Source: Paracoccus marinaquae (GTDB lineage Bacteria; Pseudomonadota; Alphaproteobacteria; Rhodobacterales; Rhodobacteraceae). Taken from it: a stretch of DNA of 48,693 bases. The stretch's first letter is position 1. Every line of letters begins with the position of its first letter. The stretch spans positions 1-48,693 of the forward strand of contig NZ_JAHKNG010000028.1 in assembly GCF_018860165.1 (NCBI RefSeq), in the 5' to 3' direction. This document shows positions 8,872-16,315 of this stretch, in pieces. The position numbers and the translations under genes are program-made. Below the pieces are notes generated by a model. It ran no database searches. It saw nothing but the letters and a program-made list of their open reading frames with translations, and had not been told where the DNA came from.

Positions 8872-8942
8872 CCCCGCAGGTATTTGCAAAGAGCGCGAGG
8901 GCAGCCGAGACCGCCTCGCACTCTTTTCAAATACCTCGGGGG
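8872..8942. repeat. long intergenic inverted repeat
   Basis: Two ~28-base arms (8872-8900 and 8914-8942) are near-perfect inverse complements with about three differences. They are built around AGGTATTTG and CAAATACCT, with a 13-base loop. A second small hairpin (CGTCGCG GAA CGCGACG, 8944-8960) and a GC-rich palindrome follow. Intergenic repeats of this kind, with AGGTATTTG cores, recur in Rhodobacteraceae genomes as I know them. No protein gene is seen in 8802-9108. Confidence 0.65.
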
Positions 8943-9108
8943 GCGTCGCGGAACGCGACGGGGGGCGGCGCCCCCCTACTTCTTTTTCCCGTTCCCGACG
9001 GCGGCGGCGGCGATGCCTTGCGCAATCTGCCGCGGGCCCGGCGTTGCGCGGTTGTATCCCCGCGTGTATCAGGGCGGGAACCAACGGGCAGCTTGAAGGA
9101 TAACACGG

Positions 9109-10371
9109 ATGCGCAGGGTTGTTGTCACCGGTCTTGGGATGGTCACGCCGCTGGCCTCGGGCGTCGAGGCGACGTGGGAGCGGCTCCTGGCGGGACGGTC
9201 CGGGGCCGGGCCGATCACCCGCTTTGATCCGAAGGACGTGGTGACGAAATATGCCTGCGAGATCCCGTTCGGTGATGGCAGCGACGGGACCTTCAACCCG
9301 GATGACTGGATGGAGCCGAAGGATCGGCGCAAGGTCGATGACTTCATCCTCTATGGCATGGCTGCCGCCGCGCAGGCGGTTGCGGATGCCGGCTGGAGGC
9401 CCGAGGACGAGGAAAGCCGGCTGCGCACCGGGGTCATGATCGGCTCGGGCATCGGCGGGCTGAGTTCGATTGCCGAGACCGCGGTGCTGATCAAGGAGCG
9501 CGGACCGAAGCGGGTCAGCCCCTTCTTCATTCCGGGCGCGCTGATCAACCTGATCTCGGGGCAGGTCAGCATCCGCTTTGGCTTCAAGGGGCCGAATCAT
9601 GCCGTCGTCACCGCCTGTTCGACCGGCGCCCATGCCATTGGCGATGCCGCGCGGCTGATCATGCTGGGCGATGCCGATGTGATGGTCGCGGGCGGGGCCG
9701 AGGCGCCGATCAGCGAGATCGGGATCGCCGGCTTCAACGCCTGCAAGGCCCTGTCGACCAGGCGGGCCGAGGATCCGCAGGCCGCCAGCCGCCCCTATGA
9801 CGCCGATCGCGACGGCTTCGTGATGGGCGAGGGCGCGGGCTGCGTGGTGCTGGAGGAATATGAACACGCCCGCGCGCGCGGCGCGAAGATCTATGCCGAG
9901 GTGCTGGGTTACGGGCTGTCGGGCGACGCCTATCACATCACCGCGCCCTCCGAGGATGGCGATGGCGGCTATCGCGCCATGCAGAACGCGCTGCGCAGCG
10001 CCGGGATCGGGCCCGAGCGGATCGATTACATCAACGCGCATGGCACCTCGACCATGGCCGACACGATCGAGCTGGGCGCGGTCGAGCGGTTGCTGGGCGA
10101 TCATGCCGGCAATGCGGTGATGTCCTCGACCAAGTCGAGCATCGGTCACCTGCTGGGGGCGGCGGGCGCGGTCGAGGCGATCTTCTGCGTGCTTGCGATC
10201 CGTGACCAGATCTGCCCGCCGACGATCAATCTGGACAATCCGGCGGTGACGCCGAAGCTGGATCTGGCCGCGAATGCCGCCGTGCGGCGCAAGGTCGATG
10301 TGGCCCTGTCCAACAGCTTTGGCTTTGGCGGCACCAATGCCAGCCTCGTGCTTGGGAAGGTCGCGGGATGA
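9109..10371 (+). CDS. fabF: 3-oxoacyl-[acyl-carrier-protein] synthase II
   Basis: A 420-residue beta-ketoacyl-ACP synthase that elongates acyl-ACP with malonyl-ACP in fatty-acid synthesis. The catalytic triad is visible: Cys in VVTACSTGAHAIG, His in INAHGTSTMAD and His in SSIGHLLGAAGAVEA. The N-terminus (MRRVVVTGLGMVTPLASG) and glycine-rich end (NSFGFGGTNASLVLG) are typical. An AAGGA ribosome site precedes the ATG. It overlaps mltG by 4 bases. Length is normal for FabF. Confidence 0.95.
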   Translation: MRRVVVTGLGMVTPLASGVEATWERLLAGRSGAGPITRFDPKDVVTKYACEIPFGDGSDGTFNPDDWMEPKDRRKVDDFILYGMAAAAQAVADAGWRPEDEESRLRTGVMIGSGIGGLSSIAETAVLIKERGPKRVSPFFIPGALINLISGQVSIRFGFKGPNHAVVTACSTGAHAIGDAARLIMLGDADVMVAGGAEAPISEIGIAGFNACKALSTRRAEDPQAASRPYDADRDGFVMGEGAGCVVLEEYEHARARGAKIYAEVLGYGLSGDAYHITAPSEDGDGGYRAMQNALRSAGIGPERIDYINAHGTSTMADTIELGAVERLLGDHAGNAVMSSTKSSIGHLLGAAGAVEAIFCVLAIRDQICPPTINLDNPAVTPKLDLAANAAVRRKVDVALSNSFGFGGTNASLVLGKVAG

Positions 10372-11552
10372 TCTGGCGCCATATCGCCTCGAACTTCCTG
10401 ACCCTGCTGATCGTGCTGCTGGTCGCGCTGGCGGCGGCGGTCGCCTGGAGCAAGCACGAGTTCAGCGGGCCGGGTCCCAGCGAGGTGGCGCAATGCGTCC
10501 AGATCGCGCCCGGCGCCAGCCTGAACGCGGTCAGCCAGCAACTGGCGGCGCAGGGCGCGGTCAGCAGCGCCTATATCTTTCGCGCCGGCACCGACTATAT
10601 GGACAAGGCCCGCGACCTGAAATTCGGCAGCTATCTGCTGCCGCCGGGTTCCAGCATGGAGAGTATCCTCGGCGTGATCACCGCCGGTGGACCCTCGACC
10701 TGCGGGACCGAGGTCATCCTGCGGGTGGGGGTGCGCGAGAACAGCGTGCTGCTGCGCGACATGAACCCCGAGACCGGCGGTTTCGAGGAGATGGCGCGCT
10801 ATAACCCGGCAGCAGAGGCGCAGCCGGCGGCCATCGCCGCCGCCGGGCAGAAGCCCGATGCGCGGCTGCGTGTCACCGTGGCCGAGGGGGTGACCAGCTG
10901 GCAGGTGGCCGAGGGGCTGAAGCAGGCCGATTTCCTGTCGGGCGAGATCGAGGAGGTGCCCGCCGAGGGCAGCCTGGCGCCCGACACCTATGAGGTCGCC
11001 AAGGATTCGCCGCGTGCCGCGCTTCTGGCCGAGATGGGGCGGCGGCAGGCTGCGATCCTGGCCCAGGAATGGGAGGCGCGTCCCTTCGGCCTGCCTTACG
11101 AAAGCCCCGAGGAAGCGCTGATCATGGCCTCGATCGTCGAGAAGGAAACCGGGCTGCCCGACGAGCGCCCGACGGTCGCCAGCGTCTTCGTGAACCGGCT
11201 GGAACAGGGCATGCGGCTGGAGACCGACCCGACGGTGATCTATGGCATCACCCGTGGCGAGGGGGTGCTGGAGCGCGGCTTGCGGCGGTCGGAACTGAAC
11301 GCGGCGACGCCCTATAACACCTATCGCATCGACGGGCTGCCGCCCACGCCCATCGCCAATCCGGGTCGGGCGGCGATCAATGCGGCGCTCAATCCGGCGC
11401 AGACCGAGTTCATCTTTTTCGTGGCCGACGGCTCGGGCGGGCATGCCTTTGCCCGGACGCTGGCGGAGCATAACGCCAATGTCGCCCGCTGGCGCGAGAT
11501 CGAGGCGCAGCGCGGAGAGGCGACGGACAGTCCGGTTCAGGGCGACGGTTGA
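10368..11552 (+). CDS. mltG: endolytic peptidoglycan transglycosylase MltG
   Basis: A 394-residue inner-membrane protein of the YceG/MltG family, which cleaves nascent glycan strands and sets their length. One N-terminal membrane helix (~residues 6-26, FLTLLIVLLVALAAAVAW) anchors a periplasmic domain. The catalytic Glu lies in MASIVEKETGLPDERP, and family motifs LETDPTVIYGITRG and NTYRIDGLPPTPIANPG are intact. It is translationally coupled to fabF through an ATGA overlap. Family length is ~340-400 residues, so it is full size. Confidence 0.95.
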   Translation: MIWRHIASNFLTLLIVLLVALAAAVAWSKHEFSGPGPSEVAQCVQIAPGASLNAVSQQLAAQGAVSSAYIFRAGTDYMDKARDLKFGSYLLPPGSSMESILGVITAGGPSTCGTEVILRVGVRENSVLLRDMNPETGGFEEMARYNPAAEAQPAAIAAAGQKPDARLRVTVAEGVTSWQVAEGLKQADFLSGEIEEVPAEGSLAPDTYEVAKDSPRAALLAEMGRRQAAILAQEWEARPFGLPYESPEEALIMASIVEKETGLPDERPTVASVFVNRLEQGMRLETDPTVIYGITRGEGVLERGLRRSELNAATPYNTYRIDGLPPTPIANPGRAAINAALNPAQTEFIFFVADGSGGHAFARTLAEHNANVARWREIEAQRGEATDSPVQGDG

Positions 11553-11586
11553 ACGCGTCGCCCCCGGGTCGTCCATAGGGTTTGAC

Positions 11587-11633
11587 AAAGCCCGCCCCGC
11601 GCCGCAGGCTGAGCGGCAAGGGGCGGGCTTTTT
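11587..11633 (+). terminator. rho-independent terminator of fabF-mltG
   Basis: AAAGCCCGCCCC (11587-11598) pairs perfectly with GGGGCGGGCTTT (11620-11631). An inner stem GCCGC/GCGGC and a closing T-run are also present. This is the clearest intrinsic terminator in the left half. It separates the fabF-mltG transcript from the small helical-protein gene and the GTA genes. Confidence 0.9.
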
Positions 11634-11683
11634 CAACGGCGTATGCTGCGCCAGCCCGGGCCTCTGCAGCAGGAGGAATTTCC

Positions 11684-12118
11684 GTGAAACTGTCCGACAT
11701 GTTTTCGACTTTGGCCGACAATGCCCGTGTCTTCGAGGAGCGGGCCGCCGAATGGCAGGACGAGATGGGCGTCCGCAATGACGAGATGATGGCCAGCGCC
11801 CGCAAGTGGCAGGAAACCGCCATGCAGCGCCAGGAAGAGATGAACAAGCAGATTCGCGGCTATTTCGAGGAAGCCGGCGAGAATGTCCGCAGCCAGTGGC
11901 AGGCGATGCAGAGCGGCTGGGAGAACCAGTTCGAGGCGCTGCGCGAGAAGGGCGAGGAGATGCGGGCCGCTGCCTCGAAAAGCGGGCAGTTCCCCGACTG
12001 GGCCGAAGCTTATGCCGCGCAGATGCTGTCCTTCGCGCAGAAACTGCAGGACGATGCCTCGAACGCGATCGCGGCCGCGACCGAGGCGCGCGGCAAGGGC
12101 GGCACCAAGAAGGGCTGA
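11684..12118 (+). CDS. small Gln/Glu-rich helical protein, unknown function
   Basis: A 144-residue protein from a GTG start set by a strong AGGAGGAA site 6 bases upstream; the longer ORF begins before the site and is unlikely. It has no signal peptide or membrane segment. It is almost wholly predicted helix with many Gln, Glu, Met and Trp residues (NDEMMASARKWQETAMQRQ, then QWQAMQSGWENQFEALREKG) and a Gly/Lys tail. This suggests an amphipathic coiled-coil or phasin-like protein. It stands alone between the mltG terminator and the GTA promoter. I do not recognise a family, and a link to the GTA is only positional. Confidence 0.7.
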   Translation: MKLSDMFSTLADNARVFEERAAEWQDEMGVRNDEMMASARKWQETAMQRQEEMNKQIRGYFEEAGENVRSQWQAMQSGWENQFEALREKGEEMRAAASKSGQFPDWAEAYAAQMLSFAQKLQDDASNAIAAATEARGKGGTKKG

Positions 12119-12296
12119 ACCCGGCTTTCGAACCGCGTTGCCCGCCGCCGCCGGCTGCGGGCGATTCTGGCTCCGGGCGTGCCGTCGCGACAGGTTCGGG
12201 CCATGTTGCGCGGTGCGTGCAGCGGGTGTTGCGTTGGCCATCATTTTGATTTTTATGGATATCCTCCCTGAACTTCATCAGCCTAAGGTTTAGTTA

Positions 12297-12325
12297 TTGA
12301 CTTTCTGAACGCCCTTGGGTAGATA
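12297..12325 (+). promoter_or_regulatory. sigma70-like promoter of the GTA operon
   Basis: TTGACT (12297-12302), 17-base spacer, TAGATA (12320-12325): five of six and four of six matches to the -35 and -10 consensus at ideal spacing. It lies in an AT-rich island (about 12236-12330) within otherwise GC-rich DNA, 102 bases before g1, and is the only good promoter seen upstream of the GTA genes. Transcription would start near 12332. Confidence 0.65.
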
Positions 12326-12344
12326 TTTCCCATGCTGGGAGAAA
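12326..12344. promoter_or_regulatory. dyad overlapping the predicted GTA start site
   Basis: TTTCCCATGCTGGGAGAAA is an imperfect palindrome (CCCA/TGGG core flanked by TTTC/GAAA) sitting exactly across the predicted transcription start. A repressor or activator operator is plausible. In R. capsulatus the GTA promoter is under CtrA- and GafA-dependent control, but I cannot say which protein would bind here. Confidence 0.4.
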
Positions 12345-12351
12345 TGGGCGA

Positions 12352-12388
12352 GCGGCCGGGGGAAACCCTGGGCCGCTTCTTCATTTTT
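12352..12388 (+). terminator. terminator-like hairpin in the GTA leader
   Basis: GCGGCC (12352-12357) pairs with GGCCGC (12371-12376), with further GGG/CCC pairing inside. TTCTTCATTTTT follows. It lies downstream of the predicted promoter and 50 bases before g1, so it could act as an attenuator for the GTA operon. Confidence 0.5.
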
Positions 12389-12426
12389 CGGCTCGTGCGG
12401 ACAGGACACGAGGCGGGACAGTTTGC

Positions 12427-12846
12427 ATGAACGATATGGAATGGAGTGGGGCCGGCGACCCCGAAGGGCCGTTTGCGGCCGGCGCCCGGGTCGTCGCGGA
12501 TGGCGCGGACCGGGGCGAAACATCGCCTCAGGGCTGCGATCCGGAGCAGGCCATTGCCGTCGCTGACGGGCTTTTCTGGTCCTATATCCGGGACCTGGAG
12601 GCGCATCAGCAGGCCCTGGCGGGCCGCGAAGGCGGCGCGGTCGATCCGACAGAACTGAAGAATGCCGTTCAGGTAGCCAAGGGCGTCCGCGAGGCCGTCC
12701 ATCTGATGATGACGGAAAGGAACAAGGTTGACAGACTTCGCAAGGACATTGCCGGAGGGGTCGGCGGAGGCAGCCTCGACCTTGACGCGGCACGAGATGA
12801 GATCGGGCGCCGCCTGGCTTGCCTGCGCCGCGCCGCAGGAGGTTGA
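12427..12846 (+). CDS. g1: GTA small terminase subunit g1
   Basis: A 139-residue protein in the g1 position. The N-terminal ~35 residues are acidic and poorly ordered. The middle is helical (AIAVADGLFWSYIRDLEAHQ, then ELKNAVQVAKGVREAVHLMM). In R. capsulatus g1 is the TerS that guides the large terminase, and it lacks the specific DNA-binding domain of phage TerS, consistent with unspecific packaging. The last 119 bases overlap the likely TTG start of g2. Sequence similarity is limited to the central helices, and the call leans on position. Confidence 0.75.
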   Translation: MNDMEWSGAGDPEGPFAAGARVVADGADRGETSPQGCDPEQAIAVADGLFWSYIRDLEAHQQALAGREGGAVDPTELKNAVQVAKGVREAVHLMMTERNKVDRLRKDIAGGVGGGSLDLDAARDEIGRRLACLRRAAGG

Positions 12847-14143
12847 CGCGTTTCTGGGCGGTCTGGGAGAGAATGCGCTGATGGCGCTGCCCTGGCTGTT
12901 CGAGTTCTGGGCCCTGCCGCATCAATTGCCGCCCGAGGGGGACTGGAAGAGCTGGGTGATCATGGGCGGGCGCGGTGCCGGCAAGACCCGTGCCGGGTCG
13001 GAATGGGTGCGCCGGCAGGTCGAGGGGTCGACGGCCGCCGCGCCCGGCCGCTGTCACCGGGTGGCACTGGTCGGCGAGACCTTCGATCAGGTGCGCGAGG
13101 TGATGGTGATGGGCGAGAGCGGCATCCTGGCCTGCTCACCCCCGGACCGGCGGCCGGTCTGGGAGGCCGGGCGGCGGCGGCTGGTCTGGGCCAATGGCGC
13201 GACCGCCACGGTTTATTCCGCGCATGAACCCGAGGCGCTGCGCGGGCCTCAGTTCGACGCGGCCTGGGTGGATGAACTGGCCAAGTGGAAGAAGGCTGAG
13301 GATGTCTGGGACATGCTGCAATTCGCGCTGCGACTGGGCGCGCATCCGCAGCAGGTGGTGACGACGACGCCGCGCAATGTCGGCGTGCTGAAGCGGATCC
13401 TCGGCAATGCCTCGACCGTGACCACCCATGCGCCGACGGATGCGAACCGGGCCTATCTGGCCGAAAGCTTTCTGGCCGAGGTCGAGGCGCGCTATGGCGG
13501 CACCCGGATCGGCCGGCAGGAACTGGAGGGGGTGCTTCTGGACGATGTCGAGGGGGCGCTGTGGACCACGGCCATGCTGGAAGGCGCGCGGCTGGAACGG
13601 GCGCCGAAGCTGACCCGTGTCGTGGTCGCGGTCGATCCGGCGGTGACGGCGGGCCGTGCCAGCGACGCATGCGGGATCGTGGTCGCGGGCGTGGTGACCG
13701 AAGGCGAGCCGCGCGACTGGCGGGCCTATGTGCTGGAGGATGCGACGGTCAGGGGCGGGCCAAGCGACTGGGCGCGGGCGGCGATCGCGGCGATGGACCT
13801 GCACGGGGCCGAGAAGCTGGTGGCCGAGGTGAACCAGGGCGGCGACCTGGTCGAGAGCGTGATCCGGCAGGTCGATCCCCTGGTGCCGTTCCGGGCCCTG
13901 CGGGCGGGGCGCGGCAAGGGGCTGCGGGCCGAGCCGGTCGCGGCGCTTTACGAGCAGGGGCGGGTCAAGCACCTGCGCGGCGGCGATCTGGGCGTGCTGG
14001 AGGATCAGATGTGCCAGATGACGGTGCGCGGCTTCGAGGGGCGAGGCAGCCCCGACCGACTGGATGCGCTGGTCTGGGCAATCCATGAACTGATGATCGA
14101 GCCGGCTTCAAGCTGGCGCCGGCCGCAGATGCGGCGGTTGTGA
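12728..14143 (+). CDS. g2: GTA large terminase g2
   Basis: A 471-residue TerL that pumps DNA into the capsid and cuts it by headful. The ATPase domain has Walker A GGRGAGKTRAGSEWV, Walker B/adjacent acidic residues in FDAAWVDELAKWKKAEDVW, and the coupling motif VVTTTPRNVGVL. The nuclease domain begins VVVAVDPAVTAGRASDACG with its first catalytic Asp. I chose the TTG at 12728 because AAGGA lies 8 bases before it. An ATG at 12797 (MRSGAAWLACA) is the alternative, and the Walker region is unaffected. The long overlap with g1 implies coupled translation. Confidence 0.95.
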   Translation: MTDFARTLPEGSAEAASTLTRHEMRSGAAWLACAAPQEVDAFLGGLGENALMALPWLFEFWALPHQLPPEGDWKSWVIMGGRGAGKTRAGSEWVRRQVEGSTAAAPGRCHRVALVGETFDQVREVMVMGESGILACSPPDRRPVWEAGRRRLVWANGATATVYSAHEPEALRGPQFDAAWVDELAKWKKAEDVWDMLQFALRLGAHPQQVVTTTPRNVGVLKRILGNASTVTTHAPTDANRAYLAESFLAEVEARYGGTRIGRQELEGVLLDDVEGALWTTAMLEGARLERAPKLTRVVVAVDPAVTAGRASDACGIVVAGVVTEGEPRDWRAYVLEDATVRGGPSDWARAAIAAMDLHGAEKLVAEVNQGGDLVESVIRQVDPLVPFRALRAGRGKGLRAEPVAALYEQGRVKHLRGGDLGVLEDQMCQMTVRGFEGRGSPDRLDALVWAIHELMIEPASSWRRPQMRRL

Positions 14144-14150
14144 GGCGAGG

Positions 14151-14172
14151 CCGGGGGCGCTTCGCCCCCCGG
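14151..14172. repeat. GC hairpin between g2 and g3
   Basis: CCGGGGGCG (14151-14159) pairs with the C-rich CGCCCCC-containing arm ending at 14172 across a CTT loop. GAGGATATTTTCGTGAAGAA follows. GC hairpins followed by GAGGATATTT recur between genes in Rhodobacterales as I know them. Inside an otherwise tight operon it may cut read-through between terminase and portal. Confidence 0.5.
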
Positions 14173-14253
14173 ACCCCCAGAGGATATTTTCGTGAAGAAG
14201 AAGGGGCTGGCCGTCTGGCCGGCCTTTTTCATGGCGGATGCGTGGAGGCGAGC

Positions 14254-15438
14254 ATGGCATTTCGATTGTTTTCGCGGGAGGAAAAGCAGGATCCCGCACC
14301 CGGGAAGAAGGCCAGTGCGACCGGTCGGGTGGTGGCCTTTGCCGCCGGGGCGGGGCGGCCGGTCTGGTCGGCGCGCGATAGCGGGTCGCTGACGCGGGGT
14401 GGTTTCGTCGGCAATCCGGTGGGGTTCCGGTCGGTGAAGCTGATCGCCGAGGCGGCGGCGGCGGTGCCGCTGGTCTGCGAGGATGGCGCGCGGCGCTTTG
14501 ACAGCCATCCGGTTCTGGGGCTGCTGCGCCGGCCCAATCCCGGGCAGGGCCGGGCCGAGCTGTTCGAGGCGCTGTTCGGGCAGATGCTGCTGTCGGGGAA
14601 CGGCTATCTCGAGGCGGTGGGGCTGGCTGCTTCGGGCCTGCCCGAGGAGCTGCATGTGCTGCGTTCGGACCGGGTCAGCATCGTGCCGGGGGCCGATGGC
14701 TGGCCGGTGGCCTTCGAATACGCCGTGGGCGGGCGCAGGCATCGCTTCGACATGGCCGGCAGTCCCGATCCGATCTGCCATATCAAGAGCTTTCATCCGC
14801 AGGACGATCACTACGGGCTGTCGCCGATGCAGGCGGCTGCCGTCGCGCTGGATGTGCATAACAGCGCCAGTGCCTGGTCGAAGGCGCTGCTGGACAATGC
14901 CGCGCGGCCCTCGGGGGCGATCGTCTACAGGGGCGTGGACGGGCAGGGGGTGCTGAGCGCCGAGCAATATGACCGGCTGGTCGGCGAGATCGAGATGAAC
15001 CATCAGGGCGCGCGCAATGCCGGGCGGCCGATGCTGCTGGAGGGCGGGCTGGACTGGAAGCCGATGGGTTTCAGCCCCTCGGACATGGAATTCCACCAGA
15101 CCAAGCAGGCGGCGGCGCGCGAGATCGCGCTGGCCTTCGGGGTGCCGCCGATGCTGCTGGGGATTCCGGGTGACGCGACCTATGCCAATTACGCCGAGGC
15201 GCATCGCGCCTTCTACCGGCTGACGGTTCTGCCGCTGGCGGCGCGGGTGGCGGCCTCGGTCGCCTGGTGGCTGTCCGAGCATCTGGGCGAGGAGGTTTCC
15301 CTGAAGCCCGATCCCGACGGCATCCCGGCCTTGGCCGAGGAGCGGGACCAGCAGTGGCGGCGGGTCAGCGAGGCGTCGTTTCTCAGCAATGCCGAGAAGC
15401 GGGCGCTGTTGGGGCTGCCGCCTCTGGCCGAGGGGTGA
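14254..15438 (+). CDS. g3: GTA portal protein g3
   Basis: A 394-residue HK97-type portal from MAFRLFSREE, with GGAGG six bases upstream; the longer ORF runs back into the intergenic hairpin and is rejected. It forms the dodecameric ring through which DNA enters the head. Typical segments are NPVGFRSVKLIAEAAAAVPL, HPVLGLLRRPNPGQGRAELF, MLLSGNGYLE and the late REIALAFGVPPMLLGIPGDA with YANYAEAHRAFYRLTVLPL. Length is normal. Confidence 0.95.
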   Translation: MAFRLFSREEKQDPAPGKKASATGRVVAFAAGAGRPVWSARDSGSLTRGGFVGNPVGFRSVKLIAEAAAAVPLVCEDGARRFDSHPVLGLLRRPNPGQGRAELFEALFGQMLLSGNGYLEAVGLAASGLPEELHVLRSDRVSIVPGADGWPVAFEYAVGGRRHRFDMAGSPDPICHIKSFHPQDDHYGLSPMQAAAVALDVHNSASAWSKALLDNAARPSGAIVYRGVDGQGVLSAEQYDRLVGEIEMNHQGARNAGRPMLLEGGLDWKPMGFSPSDMEFHQTKQAAAREIALAFGVPPMLLGIPGDATYANYAEAHRAFYRLTVLPLAARVAASVAWWLSEHLGEEVSLKPDPDGIPALAEERDQQWRRVSEASFLSNAEKRALLGLPPLAEG

Positions 15439-15442
15439 GGCG

Positions 15443-15676
15443 ATGGAAGGGTCGCGTTTCGTCAGGGACGGCCTCGGCTGGCATGACCAGCGGTTCGAGG
15501 CGCAGGAGCGGATCATGGCGCTGCAGTTCGGCACCGTCGAGAAGCGGCTGGAACGGATCGAGGCGCTGATCGAGGGGCTGGAGCGGCGGCTGTGGATGAC
15601 CGTCTACGGGGTCGTCGCGGTGATCCTGACCCAGGCCGTGCAGGGCATTCTGGAATATGCGCCGAAAGGAGGCTGA
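15443..15676 (+). CDS. g3.5: GTA g3.5 small membrane-anchored protein
   Basis: A 77-residue protein from ATG 15443, 5 bases after g3. A helical N-terminal part (FGTVEKRLERIEALIEGLE) leads to one membrane helix (LWMTVYGVVAVILTQAVQGI) at ~50-69. It occupies the g3.5 position of RcGTA, where a similarly small gene occurs; its function there is not established. Its stop overlaps the ribosome site of g4. Confidence 0.75.
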   Translation: MEGSRFVRDGLGWHDQRFEAQERIMALQFGTVEKRLERIEALIEGLERRLWMTVYGVVAVILTQAVQGILEYAPKGG

Positions 15677-15679
15677 CGG

Positions 15680-16210
15680 ATGGTACCGGGACTTGAGGTG
15701 AAATTCGCCGGCGGGGCACCAACCCTGACCGAGGGACATGTGATCGAGGGCTATGCCAGCCTGTTCGGGTTGACCGATCAGGGCGGGGACGCGGTGTTGC
15801 CGGGGGCCTTTGCCGCCTCGCTGAAGCGGCTGGCGGCCAGGGGCGACCGGGTGCGGATGCTGTGGCAGCACGATCCCGCGCGGCCCATCGGCGTCTGGGA
15901 CGAGATCCGCGAGGACGCGACGGGGCTGTGGGTCAGGGGCCGGCTGTTGCCCGATGTGGCGCAGGCGCGCGAGGCGGCCGCGCTGATCGGGGCCGGGGCC
16001 ATCGACGGGCTGTCGATCGGCTATCGCACCATCCGCGCCGAGCGTGACCGGAACGGGCGCCGCGCGCTGGCCGAGGTCGAGCTGTGGGAGGTGTCGCTGG
16101 TCACCTTCCCGATGCTGCCCGAGGCCAAGGTGGGGCGCAAGGAGGCGGACGAACTGCTGGAGGTGGCGGCGCTGTTCGCGGCCGCCGCCGCGGCACTGCG
16201 GGCCGCTTGA
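15680..16210 (+). CDS. g4: GTA prohead protease g4
   Basis: A 176-residue HK97-type prohead protease (peptidase U35). It cleaves the N-terminal delta domain of the capsid protein during maturation. GYASLFGLTDQGGDAVLPGA is the family start, the catalytic His lies in VRMLWQHDPARPIGVWDEI and the Ser in GLSIGYRTIRA. AAGGAGG at 15666-15672 sets the ATG. It is followed by a 105-base gap and the capsid gene. Confidence 0.93.
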   Translation: MVPGLEVKFAGGAPTLTEGHVIEGYASLFGLTDQGGDAVLPGAFAASLKRLAARGDRVRMLWQHDPARPIGVWDEIREDATGLWVRGRLLPDVAQAREAAALIGAGAIDGLSIGYRTIRAERDRNGRRALAEVELWEVSLVTFPMLPEAKVGRKEADELLEVAALFAAAAAALRAA

Positions 16211-16315
16211 CATCAGGGCTGCGCGGGCGCGCGGCCGAGGGGTTCGGATCGCGCGCTGCCGCCGTCCGGCAAGAGGGGGCGGGTCGGCCCCGATCATCGC
16301 GATGAGGAGAAGACC

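Noticed and set aside
10146..12278. 710-codon reverse open frame antisense to fabF-mltG
   Set aside because: Typical mirror frame of high-GC genes; both sense genes have full catalytic motifs.
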